Translations under genes and position numbers: made by a program
Notes under the pieces: generated by a model
Databases searched by the model: none
Seen by the model: only the letters and a program-made list of their open reading frames with translations
Told to the model about the DNA's origin: nothing
Part shown: positions 16,653 to 28,203 of the stretch, piece after piece
Numbering within the stretch: the stretch's first letter is position 1
Layout: every line of letters begins with the position of its first letter
NCBI RefSeq assembly: GCF_035920365.1
Contig: NZ_CP109150.1
Span: 7,253,349 to 7,317,348 of the forward strand
Length of the DNA: 64,000 nucleotides
Origin: Micromonospora sp. NBC_01740
GTDB taxonomy: Bacteria > Actinomycetota > Actinomycetes > Mycobacteriales > Micromonosporaceae
Reading direction: 5' to 3'

Positions 16653-19124
16653 CTACCGTTGTCGGCCCGGCGGCGTGCCTCGTGTCGCCACCCCCAGGCC
16701 GGCCCGGCCGAGCACCGCCGCCACGTCCCCCTCCGTGTCGGTACGCAGCACCCGCGCCCCGCCCCGGGCCAGCCGCCCGAGCACCGCCGGATTGGGGTGC
16801 CCGTAGGTGTTGCCCGTCCCCACCGGCACCAGGGCCACCACGGGACGCACCGCGTCCAGGAAGGCCGGGTCCTGGTAGGCCGACCCGTGGTGCGCGACCT
16901 TCAGCACCTCGGCCCGCAGGCCGCCCGGCGAGCTGTCGTCCAGCAGCGCCCGCTGCTCCTCGGTCTCAGCGTCCCCGGCGAGCAGGATCCGTACGCCGGA
17001 GACGGTGGCGAGCAGCATCAGCGAGTTGTTGTTGGGATCCGACCGGGTGCCGCGCATCGGGCGGGGCGGGCCGATGACGGTGAACTCGACGCCACCCTCC
17101 CGGTACCGCCACCCGGCCGCGCCCGCCACCACGTCGACGGAGTGCGCCGCGGCCTCGGCGAGGACCAGTTCCCGCCCGGCGGCGGGCTCGGACCACTGCG
17201 GGGTGAGCACGGCACCCACCGGTCGACCCCGGAACACGCCCGCCACGCCGCCGGTGTGGTCGACGTGGAAGTGGCTGACCACCAGCAGCGCGACCTCCCG
17301 TACGCCCAGCCGACGCAGGCAGCCGTCCGCCGCCCCCGGGTCCGGCCCGGCGTCGACCACCACCGCCCGGCCGGCCGCCACCGGCAGCACGACGGTGTCG
17401 CCCTGGCCGACCGCGCAGGCGGCGACCACCCAGCCCGCCGGGGGCCAGCCGGGGGCGGCCAGCCGTACGGGCAGCGTGCCGACCACGACGGCGACGACGA
17501 CCACCGCCACCAGCCGGCGGACGACCGGGTGCCGGGTGGCCACCAGCAGCGCGACGGTCAGCCCGGTCAGCAGCAGGGCCCCCGGCACCCCGCCCGGCCA
17601 CGGCAGCGTGCCCGCCGGCAGCCGCGCGCCGTGCCGCGCCACCATGACCAGCCACCAGGCCGGCCAGCTGGCCAGCCACGCGACGAACTCCGCCCCGGCC
17701 GGCCAGACGGGCGACACCGCCGCCGCCAGCACCCCGAGCACCGTGGCGGGCGCGATCGCCGGCACCGCCAGCAGGTTCGCCGGCACGGCGACCAGGCTCA
17801 CCGTGCCCGAGATCCCGGCCACCACCGGGGCGCAGGCGAGCTGCGCGGCCGCCGGCACGGCCAACGCCTCGGCGAGCCCGGCCGGCACCCCGCGCCGACG
17901 GAGCCCGTCGCGCCACCTCGGGGCGAGCAGCAGCAGACCACCGGTGGCCAGCACGGAGAGCGCGAAGCCGGCGTCGCCGGCCAGCTCCGGGTCGACCAGC
18001 ACCAGCACGGCCACCCCGGCGGAGAGGGCGGGCAGCGCCGCCCGGGGACGTCCGGCCGCCAACGCCGCCAGCCCGATGGCGCCCATGGTGGCGGCGCGCA
18101 CCACGCTCGGTGAGGGACGGACCAGGATGACGAAGCCCACCAGCGCCAACCCGCAGAGCCCGGCGGCCAGCCACGGCCCGGCCCGCGCCCACCGGGCCAG
18201 CAGCAGCACCGCCCCGACGACGATGGCCACGTTGGAGCCGGAGACCGCGTTCAGGTGGGTCATGCCGGTGGCGAGGAAGTCCTCCTCGACGGTGGGCGGC
18301 AGCCGGCTCGTGTCGCCGACCACCAGGCCGGGCAGCAGCCCGCCCTGCTCGTCGGGGAGCGGCAGGCAGGCGCGTTGCAGGCCGGCCCGCAACGATCCGG
18401 CGGCGCGCTGCGGCGACGGGGCGGCCCCGTGCGGCACCGGCGGTCCGGCCGCGCTCAGCACCGCCGCGGTCAGGTCGCCGCCGCGCGGGGCGGCGAGCCG
18501 TCCTTCGGCGGTCAGCCGCTGACCGGGCAACTGCCCCCGCCAGGCGGGATCGGTGGCGAGGACCAGCACGTGGGCCGGCGTCGCGACCCGTCGTCCGTCC
18601 GGGCCGGTGAACCAGGTCAGCTCGGCCGGCACGAGCAGGGTGGCCGGGCGCCCGGCGACGCCGCGTACGGGGCGGGGGTCGTCGCGGACGACCAGTTCGG
18701 CGGTGACGACCGCCCGCTCCTCGACCAGGGCGCGGACGGGACCGGAGTCGCGGACGGACAGCCGCGCGGCGGTGGCCGTCGCGCCGCAGACGACGCCGAG
18801 CAGCACGGCGACGGCGATCCAGCCGTACCGCCGGACGGGGTCGGCCGGCCGCCCGAGGACGCCGGCCAGGTGCAGCCCGCCCAGCACCGACCCTCCGGCC
18901 GCCACCGCCGCCAGGAGCAGGGTCCGGCCGACGGTCAGGTGCAGCCCGGCCAGCGCGGCGAGCCAGGTGGCCACCGCCAGTCCGGCCAGCCGCAGGTCGA
19001 TGGCCGCCGCGACCCGCTCGCCCCCGGCGTCGACGCCGGAGGCCGCGGGGCCGGCCGGGCCGGAGCCGGACGAGCCGAGGCCAGGGCCAGTGCCGGACGG
19101 GCCGAGCGCGCCGCCGGTCGTCAC
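16653..19124 (-). CDS. comEC: ComEC/Rec2 family DNA-uptake channel protein
   Basis: 823 residues from GTG 19124, overlapping the comEA stop by 4 bp. An N-terminal soluble and membrane part is followed by the competence domain (GLVVGDTSRLPP ... HLNAVSGSNVAIVVG) with many helices. The C-terminal metallo-beta-lactamase domain has VSHFHVDHTGGV and LKVAHHGSAYQDP. In competent bacteria ComEC transports single-stranded DNA across the membrane, and the MBL domain may degrade the other strand. All expected metal ligands of the H-x-H-x-D-H type are present. Natural transformation is not an established trait of this bacterial family, so the role here is open. Confidence 0.93.
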   Translation of the reverse strand: MTTGGALGPSGTGPGLGSSGSGPAGPAASGVDAGGERVAAAIDLRLAGLAVATWLAALAGLHLTVGRTLLLAAVAAGGSVLGGLHLAGVLGRPADPVRRYGWIAVAVLLGVVCGATATAARLSVRDSGPVRALVEERAVVTAELVVRDDPRPVRGVAGRPATLLVPAELTWFTGPDGRRVATPAHVLVLATDPAWRGQLPGQRLTAEGRLAAPRGGDLTAAVLSAAGPPVPHGAAPSPQRAAGSLRAGLQRACLPLPDEQGGLLPGLVVGDTSRLPPTVEEDFLATGMTHLNAVSGSNVAIVVGAVLLLARWARAGPWLAAGLCGLALVGFVILVRPSPSVVRAATMGAIGLAALAAGRPRAALPALSAGVAVLVLVDPELAGDAGFALSVLATGGLLLLAPRWRDGLRRRGVPAGLAEALAVPAAAQLACAPVVAGISGTVSLVAVPANLLAVPAIAPATVLGVLAAAVSPVWPAGAEFVAWLASWPAWWLVMVARHGARLPAGTLPWPGGVPGALLLTGLTVALLVATRHPVVRRLVAVVVVAVVVGTLPVRLAAPGWPPAGWVVAACAVGQGDTVVLPVAAGRAVVVDAGPDPGAADGCLRRLGVREVALLVVSHFHVDHTGGVAGVFRGRPVGAVLTPQWSEPAAGRELVLAEAAAHSVDVVAGAAGWRYREGGVEFTVIGPPRPMRGTRSDPNNNSLMLLATVSGVRILLAGDAETEEQRALLDDSSPGGLRAEVLKVAHHGSAYQDPAFLDAVRPVVALVPVGTGNTYGHPNPAVLGRLARGGARVLRTDTEGDVAAVLGRAGLGVATRGTPPGRQR

Positions 19125-20152
19125 ACCGTCACCAGGTCCTTGAGCTGCTCGTAGCGGGCGTCGCCGATGCCGTCCACCTGGCGCAGGTCGCCGACCGAGC
19201 GGAAGCCACCCTGCTGGTCGCGGTGGGTGAGGATGCGCTGGGCGAGCACCGGCCCGACGCCCGGCAGCGCGTCGAGCTGCGCGAGCGTCGCGGTGTTCAG
19301 GTTGAGCCGGCCGCCCGCGCCGGGCACCCCCGGCGCACCGCCGGAAACTGCCCCGGGCGGGGGTGCCGCGCCCGGCGGTGCCGCGACGCCGACCAGGATC
19401 AGTTCCCCGTCGGTGACCTTGCGGGCGGGGTTGAGCAGGGCCACGTCCACCCCCGGCAGCGCCCCGCCGGCCGCCTCCACGGCGTCGGCGACCCGCGCGC
19501 CGGCCGGCACCCGGACCAGCCCGGGACGGCGTACCTTGCCGGCGACCGCGACCACCAGCTCGCCGGCCGACGTGGCGGCCGGTTCCGCGAGGCCGGTCAC
19601 CGTCGCATCGGATGCCTCGGCGGTGGCGACCGGGCGGACCGGCTCGGTCTGCGGCCGGGACCGCCAGGCCCAGAAGCCGGCCCCGAGCACCACCAGCACG
19701 GCGACGACGGCCAGCGCCCGCACTCCCCGCCGGCCGGGGTCGAACGCCCCGGGCCCCGGCAACCGGGACGCCACGCCGGCATCGACGGCCCGGGTCGGCG
19801 GGTCGGGTTCCGGCGGCCCCGTCGCGCCGGCCGGCGACGCCGGTGCGCGGGACGGAAACGCCGGTGTGCGGGGCGGCAGCGCCACGACCGGCTCCGGCAC
19901 CCCGACCGAGCCCGGACCGTCGACGGACAGTCCGGCGAGCCTCCGATGATCGCCGGACAGCCCGGCCGGCCCGTTACGGTCGCCGAACGGCCCGGCCGGC
20001 CCCTGACGGTCGTCGAACTGCCCGGCGGGTTCGCCGGTCCGTTCCAGGGGATCGGCGGACTCGCCGAGGTGCGCCGGTGCGGCGCTCGACGGCCAGCCCG
20101 CCACGAGCTGGCGCAGTCGTTCCCGGACCACCGTCTCCTCGTCTTCTGACAC
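19121..20152 (-). CDS. comEA: ComEA family helix-hairpin-helix DNA-binding protein
   Basis: 343 residues from GTG 20152. The N-terminal 130 residues are cytoplasmic, disordered and repeat-like (GPAGPFGDR, GPAGLSGDH). One membrane helix follows (ALAVVAVLVVLGAGFWAW, about residues 145-162). The exported part has an SLBB-like domain (VVAVAGKVRRPGLVRVPAGA) and a C-terminal helix-hairpin-helix pair (LNLNTATLAQLDALPGVGPV and FRSVGDLRQVDGIGDARYEQ). It would bind DNA outside the membrane and pass it to ComEC, the next gene. The long N-terminus is unlike Bacillus ComEA. Confidence 0.93.
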   Translation of the reverse strand: MSEDEETVVRERLRQLVAGWPSSAAPAHLGESADPLERTGEPAGQFDDRQGPAGPFGDRNGPAGLSGDHRRLAGLSVDGPGSVGVPEPVVALPPRTPAFPSRAPASPAGATGPPEPDPPTRAVDAGVASRLPGPGAFDPGRRGVRALAVVAVLVVLGAGFWAWRSRPQTEPVRPVATAEASDATVTGLAEPAATSAGELVVAVAGKVRRPGLVRVPAGARVADAVEAAGGALPGVDVALLNPARKVTDGELILVGVAAPPGAAPPPGAVSGGAPGVPGAGGRLNLNTATLAQLDALPGVGPVLAQRILTHRDQQGGFRSVGDLRQVDGIGDARYEQLKDLVTV

Positions 20153-20279
20153 GACGCGAAGCTAGGTCCGCGAGCCCGGGGCGCGCGGCCGGCCGGGGCA
20201 CGGCTGTGGATGACGGCACCGCCTGTGGACAACCGCCTGATCATGCGGGTGATGTGCTAGGGCGGCGAAGAACGGCAGC

Positions 20280-20849
20280 TCAGCGGTTGCTGGCGTCGAG
20301 GGCAGCCTGCTCCACCCGCTGGCGGTGGTCCCGCCACCACGGCTCGTCAGCAGGTGGCAGGTTGTCGTTACTCGGCAGCAGCCCGGCCGCGCCGTCGACC
20401 AGCTCGCGCACGATGTCCGCGTGGCCGGCGTGCCGTTGTGTCTCCGCGACGACGTGGACCAGGACGCGGTGCAGTGTGACCGCGGCATCGCCCCACCACG
20501 GCACCCGGCCGATGTCGTCGAGCGCGAGGGCTTCGATGGTGGTGTCGGCGTGGGAGCTGGCGCGACGGTACAACGCGACGATCTCTTCGCGACTCTCGTC
20601 CGCGGTCGCCCACATGTCGGCATTGGTCTCGGCGCCGTCGCCGACGTACGGCAGCTCCTGCTCGAACGGCCGGCCGAACACGACGCCGAAGTAGAGGATC
20701 TCCATGGCCGCCGCGTGCTTCACCAGGCCGAGCAGGTTGGTCGCGGTCGGGGTCAGCGGGCGCCGGGCGTCGTACTCGCTGAGCCCGTCGAGCTTCCACA
20801 GCAGCGCGTCACGGCCGCCCTTCAGGTAACTGTGCAGGTCGTCCTTCAT
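20280..20849 (-). CDS. DinB/DUF664 family protein
   Basis: 189 residues from ATG 20849 (MKDDLHSYLKGGRDALLWKL). A four-helix DinB fold is suggested by the three metal-ligand histidines, seen in GLVKHAAAME and AETQRHAGHADIV. In actinomycetes members of this superfamily include mycothiol-dependent maleylpyruvate isomerases and thiol transferases, so a mycothiol-dependent reaction is possible but unproven. It sits between comEA and degV, the position that, from memory, eis occupies in M. tuberculosis. Confidence 0.85.
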   Translation of the reverse strand: MKDDLHSYLKGGRDALLWKLDGLSEYDARRPLTPTATNLLGLVKHAAAMEILYFGVVFGRPFEQELPYVGDGAETNADMWATADESREEIVALYRRASSHADTTIEALALDDIGRVPWWGDAAVTLHRVLVHVVAETQRHAGHADIVRELVDGAAGLLPSNDNLPPADEPWWRDHRQRVEQAALDASNR

Positions 20850-20905
20850 CGGGTCACGATGGCATCCGGACGGGTGCCGGCGCTGCCCCGCATGATCGAC
20901 AGAGA

Positions 20906-21787
20906 TCACGAACGAGAGGACGCACCTTGGCCGGCGGCCGGCGGCCGGCGGTGCACGACCACGCAGGCCAGGCCGGGCCCGGCGTGCGCGGCGACCACCG
21001 CGCCGGCCTCCGAGACGTACGAGTCGTGCAGCCGGTCGCCCAGCCGGGCCGTCAGCGCCTCCAGCAGCGCCTCCGCCCGCTGCGGCGCGGCGAGGTGGTG
21101 CACCGCCAGGTCGACGTCGGCGTCGCCGGCGGCCTCGACGGCCAGGTCGGCCAGCCGCGCCACGCCCCGGCTGGCCGTACGCACCTTGTCCCTGAGGACG
21201 ATCGCGCCGTCCGGCATGTGCATGATCGGCTTGACCGACAGGGCGGTGCCGAGCAGCGCCTCGGCGGCGCCGATCCGGCCGCCCCGGCGGAGGAACTCCA
21301 GCGTGTCGACGTAGAACCAGATGCTGGTACGGGCGATGGCGTCGACGGCGGCGTCGCGTACCGCCGACAGGTCCTCGCCCCGCTCGGCGGCCGTGGCGGC
21401 GGCGACGGCGGGGAAGCCGAGGCCCATGCCGGTCGAGCGGCTGTCGACCACGGCGACCCGGTCGTCGAACCCGGCGGCGGCCAGCCGGGCGGCCTCCACC
21501 GTGCCGGAGAGTTCGGCCGACAGGTGCACCGAGACGATCCCGTCGGCGCCCGCGTCGAACAGCTCCCGGTACGTCTGGGCGAACTGCTCCGGCGCGGGGC
21601 GCGAGGTGCTCACCGAGACGCGCCGGCCGCCGAGCACCCGGGTGGCGTCGGCAGGGGTGGTCTCCACCCCCTCCAGCCCTTCGGCGCCGTTGAGCACGAC
21701 GGCCAGCGGCACCACCGTCAGCCGGTGCACGCGCAGCAGCTCGGGCGGGAGATAGGCGGTGGAGTCGGTGACGACCGCGACGGGCAT
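20906..21787 (-). CDS. DegV family fatty-acid-binding protein
   Basis: 293 residues from ATG 21787 (MPVAVVTDSTAYLPPELL); GTG 21796 adds three residues. The family motif STSRPAPEQFAQTYREL and the SAELSGTVEAARLAA segment surround the lipid-binding site. DegV/FakB proteins carry a fatty acid and present its carboxylate to a FakA-type kinase. No fakA is in the window, so the partner is encoded elsewhere or the protein has another use. Located between the DinB gene and the phosphatase-rsfS-nadD cluster, an order also seen in mycobacteria. Confidence 0.9.
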   Translation of the reverse strand: MPVAVVTDSTAYLPPELLRVHRLTVVPLAVVLNGAEGLEGVETTPADATRVLGGRRVSVSTSRPAPEQFAQTYRELFDAGADGIVSVHLSAELSGTVEAARLAAAGFDDRVAVVDSRSTGMGLGFPAVAAATAAERGEDLSAVRDAAVDAIARTSIWFYVDTLEFLRRGGRIGAAEALLGTALSVKPIMHMPDGAIVLRDKVRTASRGVARLADLAVEAAGDADVDLAVHHLAAPQRAEALLEALTARLGDRLHDSYVSEAGAVVAAHAGPGLACVVVHRRPPAAGQGASSRS

Positions 21788-21826
21788 GCCCGGCACGCTA
21801 GCCGATGTCGTCGGGGAACGCCCGGG

Positions 21827-22453
21827 TCAGACGGCCTCGGTGGCCGGGACGGTGATCAGGCCGACGTTGTGGGCGCGCAGGTGCCAGCCCCGGGCGGCGT
21901 CGTGGCGCAGCTCGGTCCAGTGGCAGTTCTGCAGCGAGCCGATGGTGCGCAGGACGGCGTGCTCCCAGCCGAGCAGGTGGCCGCAGCCCTGCCGGGCCGC
22001 GCCGCCGTGGGTGGCGACCACCACGGTGCCGCCGGGCACGGCGTCGGCGGCGTCGGACAGGGCCGCGCCCATCCGCTTGCCGAGGTCGTCCAGGGTCTCG
22101 ATGCCGGCGCCCGGGTCCGGGTCGCCGGCCCGCCAGCGGGCGAACTCGGCGGGATGGCGCTCGGCGGCCTCGGTGAGGGCCAGCCCCTGCCAGGAACCGA
22201 AGTGCCGCTCCCGCAGCCGTGGGTCGGTGCGCACCGGCAGCCCGGTCAGCGCGGCCAGCGCGCCGGCGGTGTCCGCCGCGCGGCTCAGGTCGCTGGCCAC
22301 GATGGCGTCGGGCCGCAGCCCGGCCAGCAGGGGCGCCGCGGTGCGGGCCTGCTCGCGGCCGAGGTCGTTGAGCGGTACGTCGGTCTGCCCCTGGACCCGG
22401 CTGGCGGCGTTCCAGTCGGTGTTGCCGTGCCGCCAGATGATCAGGCGGGTCAT
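21827..22453 (-). CDS. Histidine phosphatase family protein (GpgP-like)
   Basis: 208 residues from ATG 22453, overlapping the rsfS stop by 4 bp. The catalytic RHG motif is in MTRLIIWRHGNTDWN, and the second histidine is in VVVATHGGAARQG. In mycobacteria the gene at this place, next to rsfS, encodes glucosyl-3-phosphoglycerate phosphatase (GpgP) for methylglucose lipopolysaccharide synthesis. Family and position fit, but the neighbouring octanoyltransferase gene of the mycobacterial cluster is missing here, so I leave the substrate open. Confidence 0.9.
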   Translation of the reverse strand: MTRLIIWRHGNTDWNAASRVQGQTDVPLNDLGREQARTAAPLLAGLRPDAIVASDLSRAADTAGALAALTGLPVRTDPRLRERHFGSWQGLALTEAAERHPAEFARWRAGDPDPGAGIETLDDLGKRMGAALSDAADAVPGGTVVVATHGGAARQGCGHLLGWEHAVLRTIGSLQNCHWTELRHDAARGWHLRAHNVGLITVPATEAV

Positions 22454-22860
22454 TCCGCGGTGGTGGAGCCGGTGCCGGACTCGGCGTCGACGAGGTCGCG
22501 GTCGACGAACGGGATCGTCGGGCAGTCCTTCCAGAGCCGGTCGAGGGCGTAGAACTCGCGCTCCTCGGTGTGCTGGACGTGCACCACGATGTCGACGTAG
22601 TCGAGCAGCACCCACCGGCCGCCCCGCTCGCCCTCGCGCCGGATCGGCTTGGCCTTCTCCGGCAGCTCCAGCAGCCGCTCCTCGATGGCATCGACGATGG
22701 CGAGCACCTGACGCTCGTTGGGAGCCGCGGCGAGCAGGAACGCGTCGGTGATGGCGAGCTGGTCGCCCACGTCGATGATGACGATGTCCTGCGCCTTCTT
22801 GTCGGCCGCGGCCTGGGCGGCGGCGATGGCCAACTCGTGGGCGCGTTCGGAAATTGTCAC
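22450..22860 (-). CDS. rsfS: Ribosome silencing factor RsfS
   Basis: 136 residues from GTG 22860, fixed by AAGGAG 5 nt upstream; the open frame extends 14 codons further without support. Family features are DIVIIDVGDQLAITDAFLLA and WVLLDYVDIVVHVQ. RsfS binds L14 on the 50S subunit and blocks subunit joining when nutrients are scarce. The C-terminal tail after FYALDRLWKDC is about 20 residues of acidic, Ser/Thr-rich sequence. Next to nadD, as in most actinobacteria. Confidence 0.95.
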   Translation of the reverse strand: MTISERAHELAIAAAQAAADKKAQDIVIIDVGDQLAITDAFLLAAAPNERQVLAIVDAIEERLLELPEKAKPIRREGERGGRWVLLDYVDIVVHVQHTEEREFYALDRLWKDCPTIPFVDRDLVDAESGTGSTTAE

Positions 22861-22970
22861 CGTTCTCCTTCGATCAACCGTGCGATCCTCCAAGCGTCTC
22901 ACACCCGGTGGAATCCCGACTCGTCAGTTCTGGCGCGTTACCCGCCCGAACCGCCCCATACCGGGCCGAA

Positions 22971-23567
22971 TCACGTCTGATAGAGGCGTCGCTTGGCGAT
23001 GTACTGCACCACACCGTCCGGCACCAGATACCAGACCGGCTCCCCTCGGGCGACCCGGGCCCGGCAGTCCGTGGACGAGATGGCCATGGCCGGGACCTGC
23101 ACCAGGCTCACCGTGTCGGCCGGCAGGTGCGCGGCGGTCAATTCGAAGCCAGGCCGGGTCACCCCGATGAAGTGGGCCAGTTCGAAGATCTCGTCCAGGT
23201 CCTTCCAGGAGAGGATCCGCTCCAGCGCGTCCGCCCCGGTGATGAAGAACAGCTGCACCTTCGGGCCGTACTCGGCGTGCAGGTCACGCAGGGTGTCGAC
23301 GGTGTAGGTGGGCCCGCCCCGGTCGATGTCCACCCGGCTGACCTGGAAGCGGGGGTTGGAGGCGGTGGCGATGACCGTCATCAGGTAGCGGTCCTCCGCC
23401 GGGCTGACCGGCTCGTCCGCCTTCTGCCACGGCTGGCCGGTGGGGACGAAGACCACCTCGTCCAGCCCGAACCGGTCCGCCACCTCGCTGGCCGCGACGA
23501 GGTGCCCGTGGTGGATCGGGTCGAAGGTGCCGCCCATGATCCCGACCCGCCGGATGTCTTCCTCCAC
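22971..23567 (-). CDS. nadD: Nicotinate-nucleotide adenylyltransferase
   Basis: 198 residues from GTG 23567. The nucleotidyltransferase signature [15 protein letters not shown] is followed by the second motif [10 protein letters not shown] near the C-terminus. It joins ATP to nicotinate mononucleotide to make deamido-NAD, a required step of NAD synthesis. A 110-bp gap separates it from rsfS. Upstream, the terminator at 23606-23635 isolates it from pepN. Confidence 0.95.
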   Translation of the reverse strand: MEEDIRRVGIMGGTFDPIHHGHLVAASEVADRFGLDEVVFVPTGQPWQKADEPVSPAEDRYLMTVIATASNPRFQVSRVDIDRGGPTYTVDTLRDLHAEYGPKVQLFFITGADALERILSWKDLDEIFELAHFIGVTRPGFELTAAHLPADTVSLVQVPAMAISSTDCRARVARGEPVWYLVPDGVVQYIAKRRLYQT

Positions 23568-23605
23568 CCCGCGATCCTAGGCCGGGCGGAACCGGCGGCC
23601 CCGAG

Positions 23606-23635
23606 GGGTCGCCGGACCGTCCCGTCCGGCGACCC
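23606..23635 (-). terminator. Terminator of pepN
   Basis: Perfect 12-bp stem GGGTCGCCGGAC / GTCCGGCGACCC with a 6-nt loop, about 50 bp beyond the pepN stop and just upstream of the nadD start. Confidence 0.8.
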
Positions 23636-23683
23636 GGCCCCTGCGCGCTCACGGTGGCCGCCGGCGACCACCCTCTTCGGCCG

Positions 23684-26200
<2,517 letters not shown>

Positions 26201-26269
26201 CCGCTTATCCTGCCCGATGGGGAACCGTGCGTGTTTCCCTCATGACCCCTGGCACTGGAGGACTGAACG

Positions 26270-26488
26270 ATGGCTTCGCACCCCAAGGGTGACTTCGACC
26301 TCTCCCGGGCGGTCTGGCAGCGGGCCGAGGGCGACACCTCCGAGAGCGCCGTCGAGGTCGCCTTCGTCGACGACCTGATCGGCATGCGCAACTCCGCCGA
26401 GCCGGAGGGCCCGGTCCTGGTCTTCACCCAGGCCGAGTGGGACGCCTTCGTCGCCGGCGCCCAGGACGGCGAGTTCGACCTGGACTGA
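26270..26488 (+). CDS. DUF397 protein (orphan)
   Basis: 72 residues from ATG 26270, with GGAGGACTGAACG upstream. The C-terminus VLVFTQAEWDAFVAGAQDGEFDL is the DUF397 signature, here in an acidic variant. Most DUF397 genes in actinomycetes sit beside an XRE-type regulator (Scr1/BldB-like pairs involved in development and antibiotic control) and may act as an antagonist or antitoxin-like partner. No such regulator is adjacent, so it either acts on a distant partner or has diverged. Confidence 0.85.
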   Translation: MASHPKGDFDLSRAVWQRAEGDTSESAVEVAFVDDLIGMRNSAEPEGPVLVFTQAEWDAFVAGAQDGEFDLD

Positions 26489-26515
26489 GTCGGGCTGACC
26501 GCTTGCCTGCCCGAG

Positions 26516-26550
26516 CGTGCGGGCCGGGCTGACCGCGCCCGGCCCGCACG
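26516..26550. terminator. Bidirectional terminator
   Basis: Perfect 14-bp arms CGTGCGGGCCGGGC / GCCCGGCCCGCACG with a 7-nt loop, between the convergent DUF397 and mannanase genes. Confidence 0.85.
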
Positions 26551-26558
26551 CCCGGCCG

Positions 26559-27905
26559 TCAGGTGGCGGTGCAGGTCAGCGGCGGTACGGGGTTGGTGCC
26601 GCTCCACGAGCCGAGGAAGCCGATGACCGTGTCGGCACCCGGGCCGAGGCTGCCGTTGTAGCCCACGTTGCGCGCGGCGACGGCGGATCCGCTGGTGGTG
26701 ACCGTCGCGTTCCAGGCCTGGTTGACGGCCTGGCCGGAGGCGAGGGCCCACGTCACGGTCCAGCCGCTGATCGCCGCGCTCCCGGCGGTGATCCGGATCT
26801 CCCCCTGGAAGCCGCCCGGCCACTGGCCCACGATCCGGTAGGCGGCGGTGCAGGACTTGCTGCCGCTGGTCGGGGTGGGCTGAGCCGTCGGGCTGACCGT
26901 GGGCGTCACCGTCGCGGTGGGGCTCGGCCCACCGCCGAAGATCGTGGCCTCCCTGGCGGTCGCCCTGATGCCGTTGGCGCCGTTGAAGATCCGCTCGCCC
27001 CAGGTGGTGAGCCGCGTGGGGTCGAAGCTGGTGGCCATGTCCAGGATCGGGTCGGTGTTGCCGCTCCAGGACCAGCCGAGGTAGCCCAGGCCACGGGCCT
27101 GCGACTCGGCCAGGATCGTCTCGTGGTCGACCTCGTTGGCGTTGAACCGCCAGCCGAACTCGCCGATGACCAGCGGCCAGCCGTTGTCCTCGAACCGGTC
27201 CAGGTAGTCGGTGATGGCCGCGGCCGTGTTGAACACCGCGTACATGTGGATGGAGAGCACGGTGTTGTGCCGGCTGTCGGCGTCCAGGATCGCCTGCGCG
27301 TTGTCCCGCATGACGTACTGCCAGTCCTGGCCCCAGTTCGGCCCGTCGACCATGAGCAGGTGCTCGAAGCCGTTGGCCCGCATCTTCGTGATCGCGGCGG
27401 TGGTCGCGGCGGTCCACTGACCGGCGTTGACGTTGCCGATCGGCTCGTTGCCGATGTTGATGACGACGTGGTTCTCCTGGCCGACGAGCGCGTTCTTTTG
27501 GCTGATCCAGTAGTCGACCGCCTCGTCGAGCGACGCGGCGGTGCCCTCCTCGCCGTAGCCGGTGGTGTCGTGGACCTCCAGTACGCAGATCAGCCGGTTC
27601 TGCTTGCACAGTGAGATCACGTCGGCGACGTCGGTGGACGGACCCCAGCGCTTGCCGCTGCCCAGCACCACCCGGACGGTGTTGGCGCCGAGCGCCTTGA
27701 CGTCGGCGAACGAGTCGGTCTCGCCCGTGTACCAGACGTGAGGGTGGTTGACGCCTCGCATGACGAACGGCTGGCCGTTCGCCTCGACGATGTTGCGTCC
27801 CTCGACGTGCAGTCCCACCGCCGCGTCCGCCGGCTTGACGAACATCAGGACGGACGCGGCGACGGCGAGCAACGCGGCGCCGACGGAGAGAAGTCTTCTC
27901 TTCAT
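26559..27905 (-). CDS. Secreted GH5 endo-beta-1,4-mannanase with CBM2
   Basis: 448 residues. The signal peptide runs to about residue 28 (VKPADA-AV). The GH5 domain (about 30-325) starts GLHVEGRNIVEANGQPFVMR, typical of subfamily 8 beta-mannanases. The acid/base is Glu154 in NIGNEPIGN and the nucleophile is Glu249 in VIGEFGW. A Thr/Pro linker of about 20 residues leads to a C-terminal family 2 cellulose-binding module with the expected SCTAAY...LTCT cysteine pair. It should degrade mannan bound in plant cell walls. The start has GAGGTAGG upstream. No mannan uptake genes are adjacent; a small hairpin, CCCCGA-cgga-TCGGGG (27925-27940), lies in the leader. Confidence 0.92.
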   Translation of the reverse strand: MKRRLLSVGAALLAVAASVLMFVKPADAAVGLHVEGRNIVEANGQPFVMRGVNHPHVWYTGETDSFADVKALGANTVRVVLGSGKRWGPSTDVADVISLCKQNRLICVLEVHDTTGYGEEGTAASLDEAVDYWISQKNALVGQENHVVINIGNEPIGNVNAGQWTAATTAAITKMRANGFEHLLMVDGPNWGQDWQYVMRDNAQAILDADSRHNTVLSIHMYAVFNTAAAITDYLDRFEDNGWPLVIGEFGWRFNANEVDHETILAESQARGLGYLGWSWSGNTDPILDMATSFDPTRLTTWGERIFNGANGIRATAREATIFGGGPSPTATVTPTVSPTAQPTPTSGSKSCTAAYRIVGQWPGGFQGEIRITAGSAAISGWTVTWALASGQAVNQAWNATVTTSGSAVAARNVGYNGSLGPGADTVIGFLGSWSGTNPVPPLTCTAT

Positions 27906-28203
27906 GGCCTACCTCAGGGTGAGGCCCCGACGGATCGGGGCACAGGCACGCCTGCCCAGGCGCACGCGGATGGCGGTGCGCGGCGCGCTCGTGACGAGTG
28001 CGACGTACGGGTGCGAGGCCGGCTCGGCTCTGCAACGGTGCCAAGCTACTCGTGGTCACGCAGGCTTCGCAATAGGACATTGTCGATGGGTCGGCTGTTC
28101 CCCCGGCCGGCGGCGGTACGGGACCGGGCGCTCCGCGTACCCGGCCCCGCACCGGTGGTCGGTCAGGTGGCGGGGCGGGGCCAGGCGCCGCTGGCGGGCC
28201 CGC

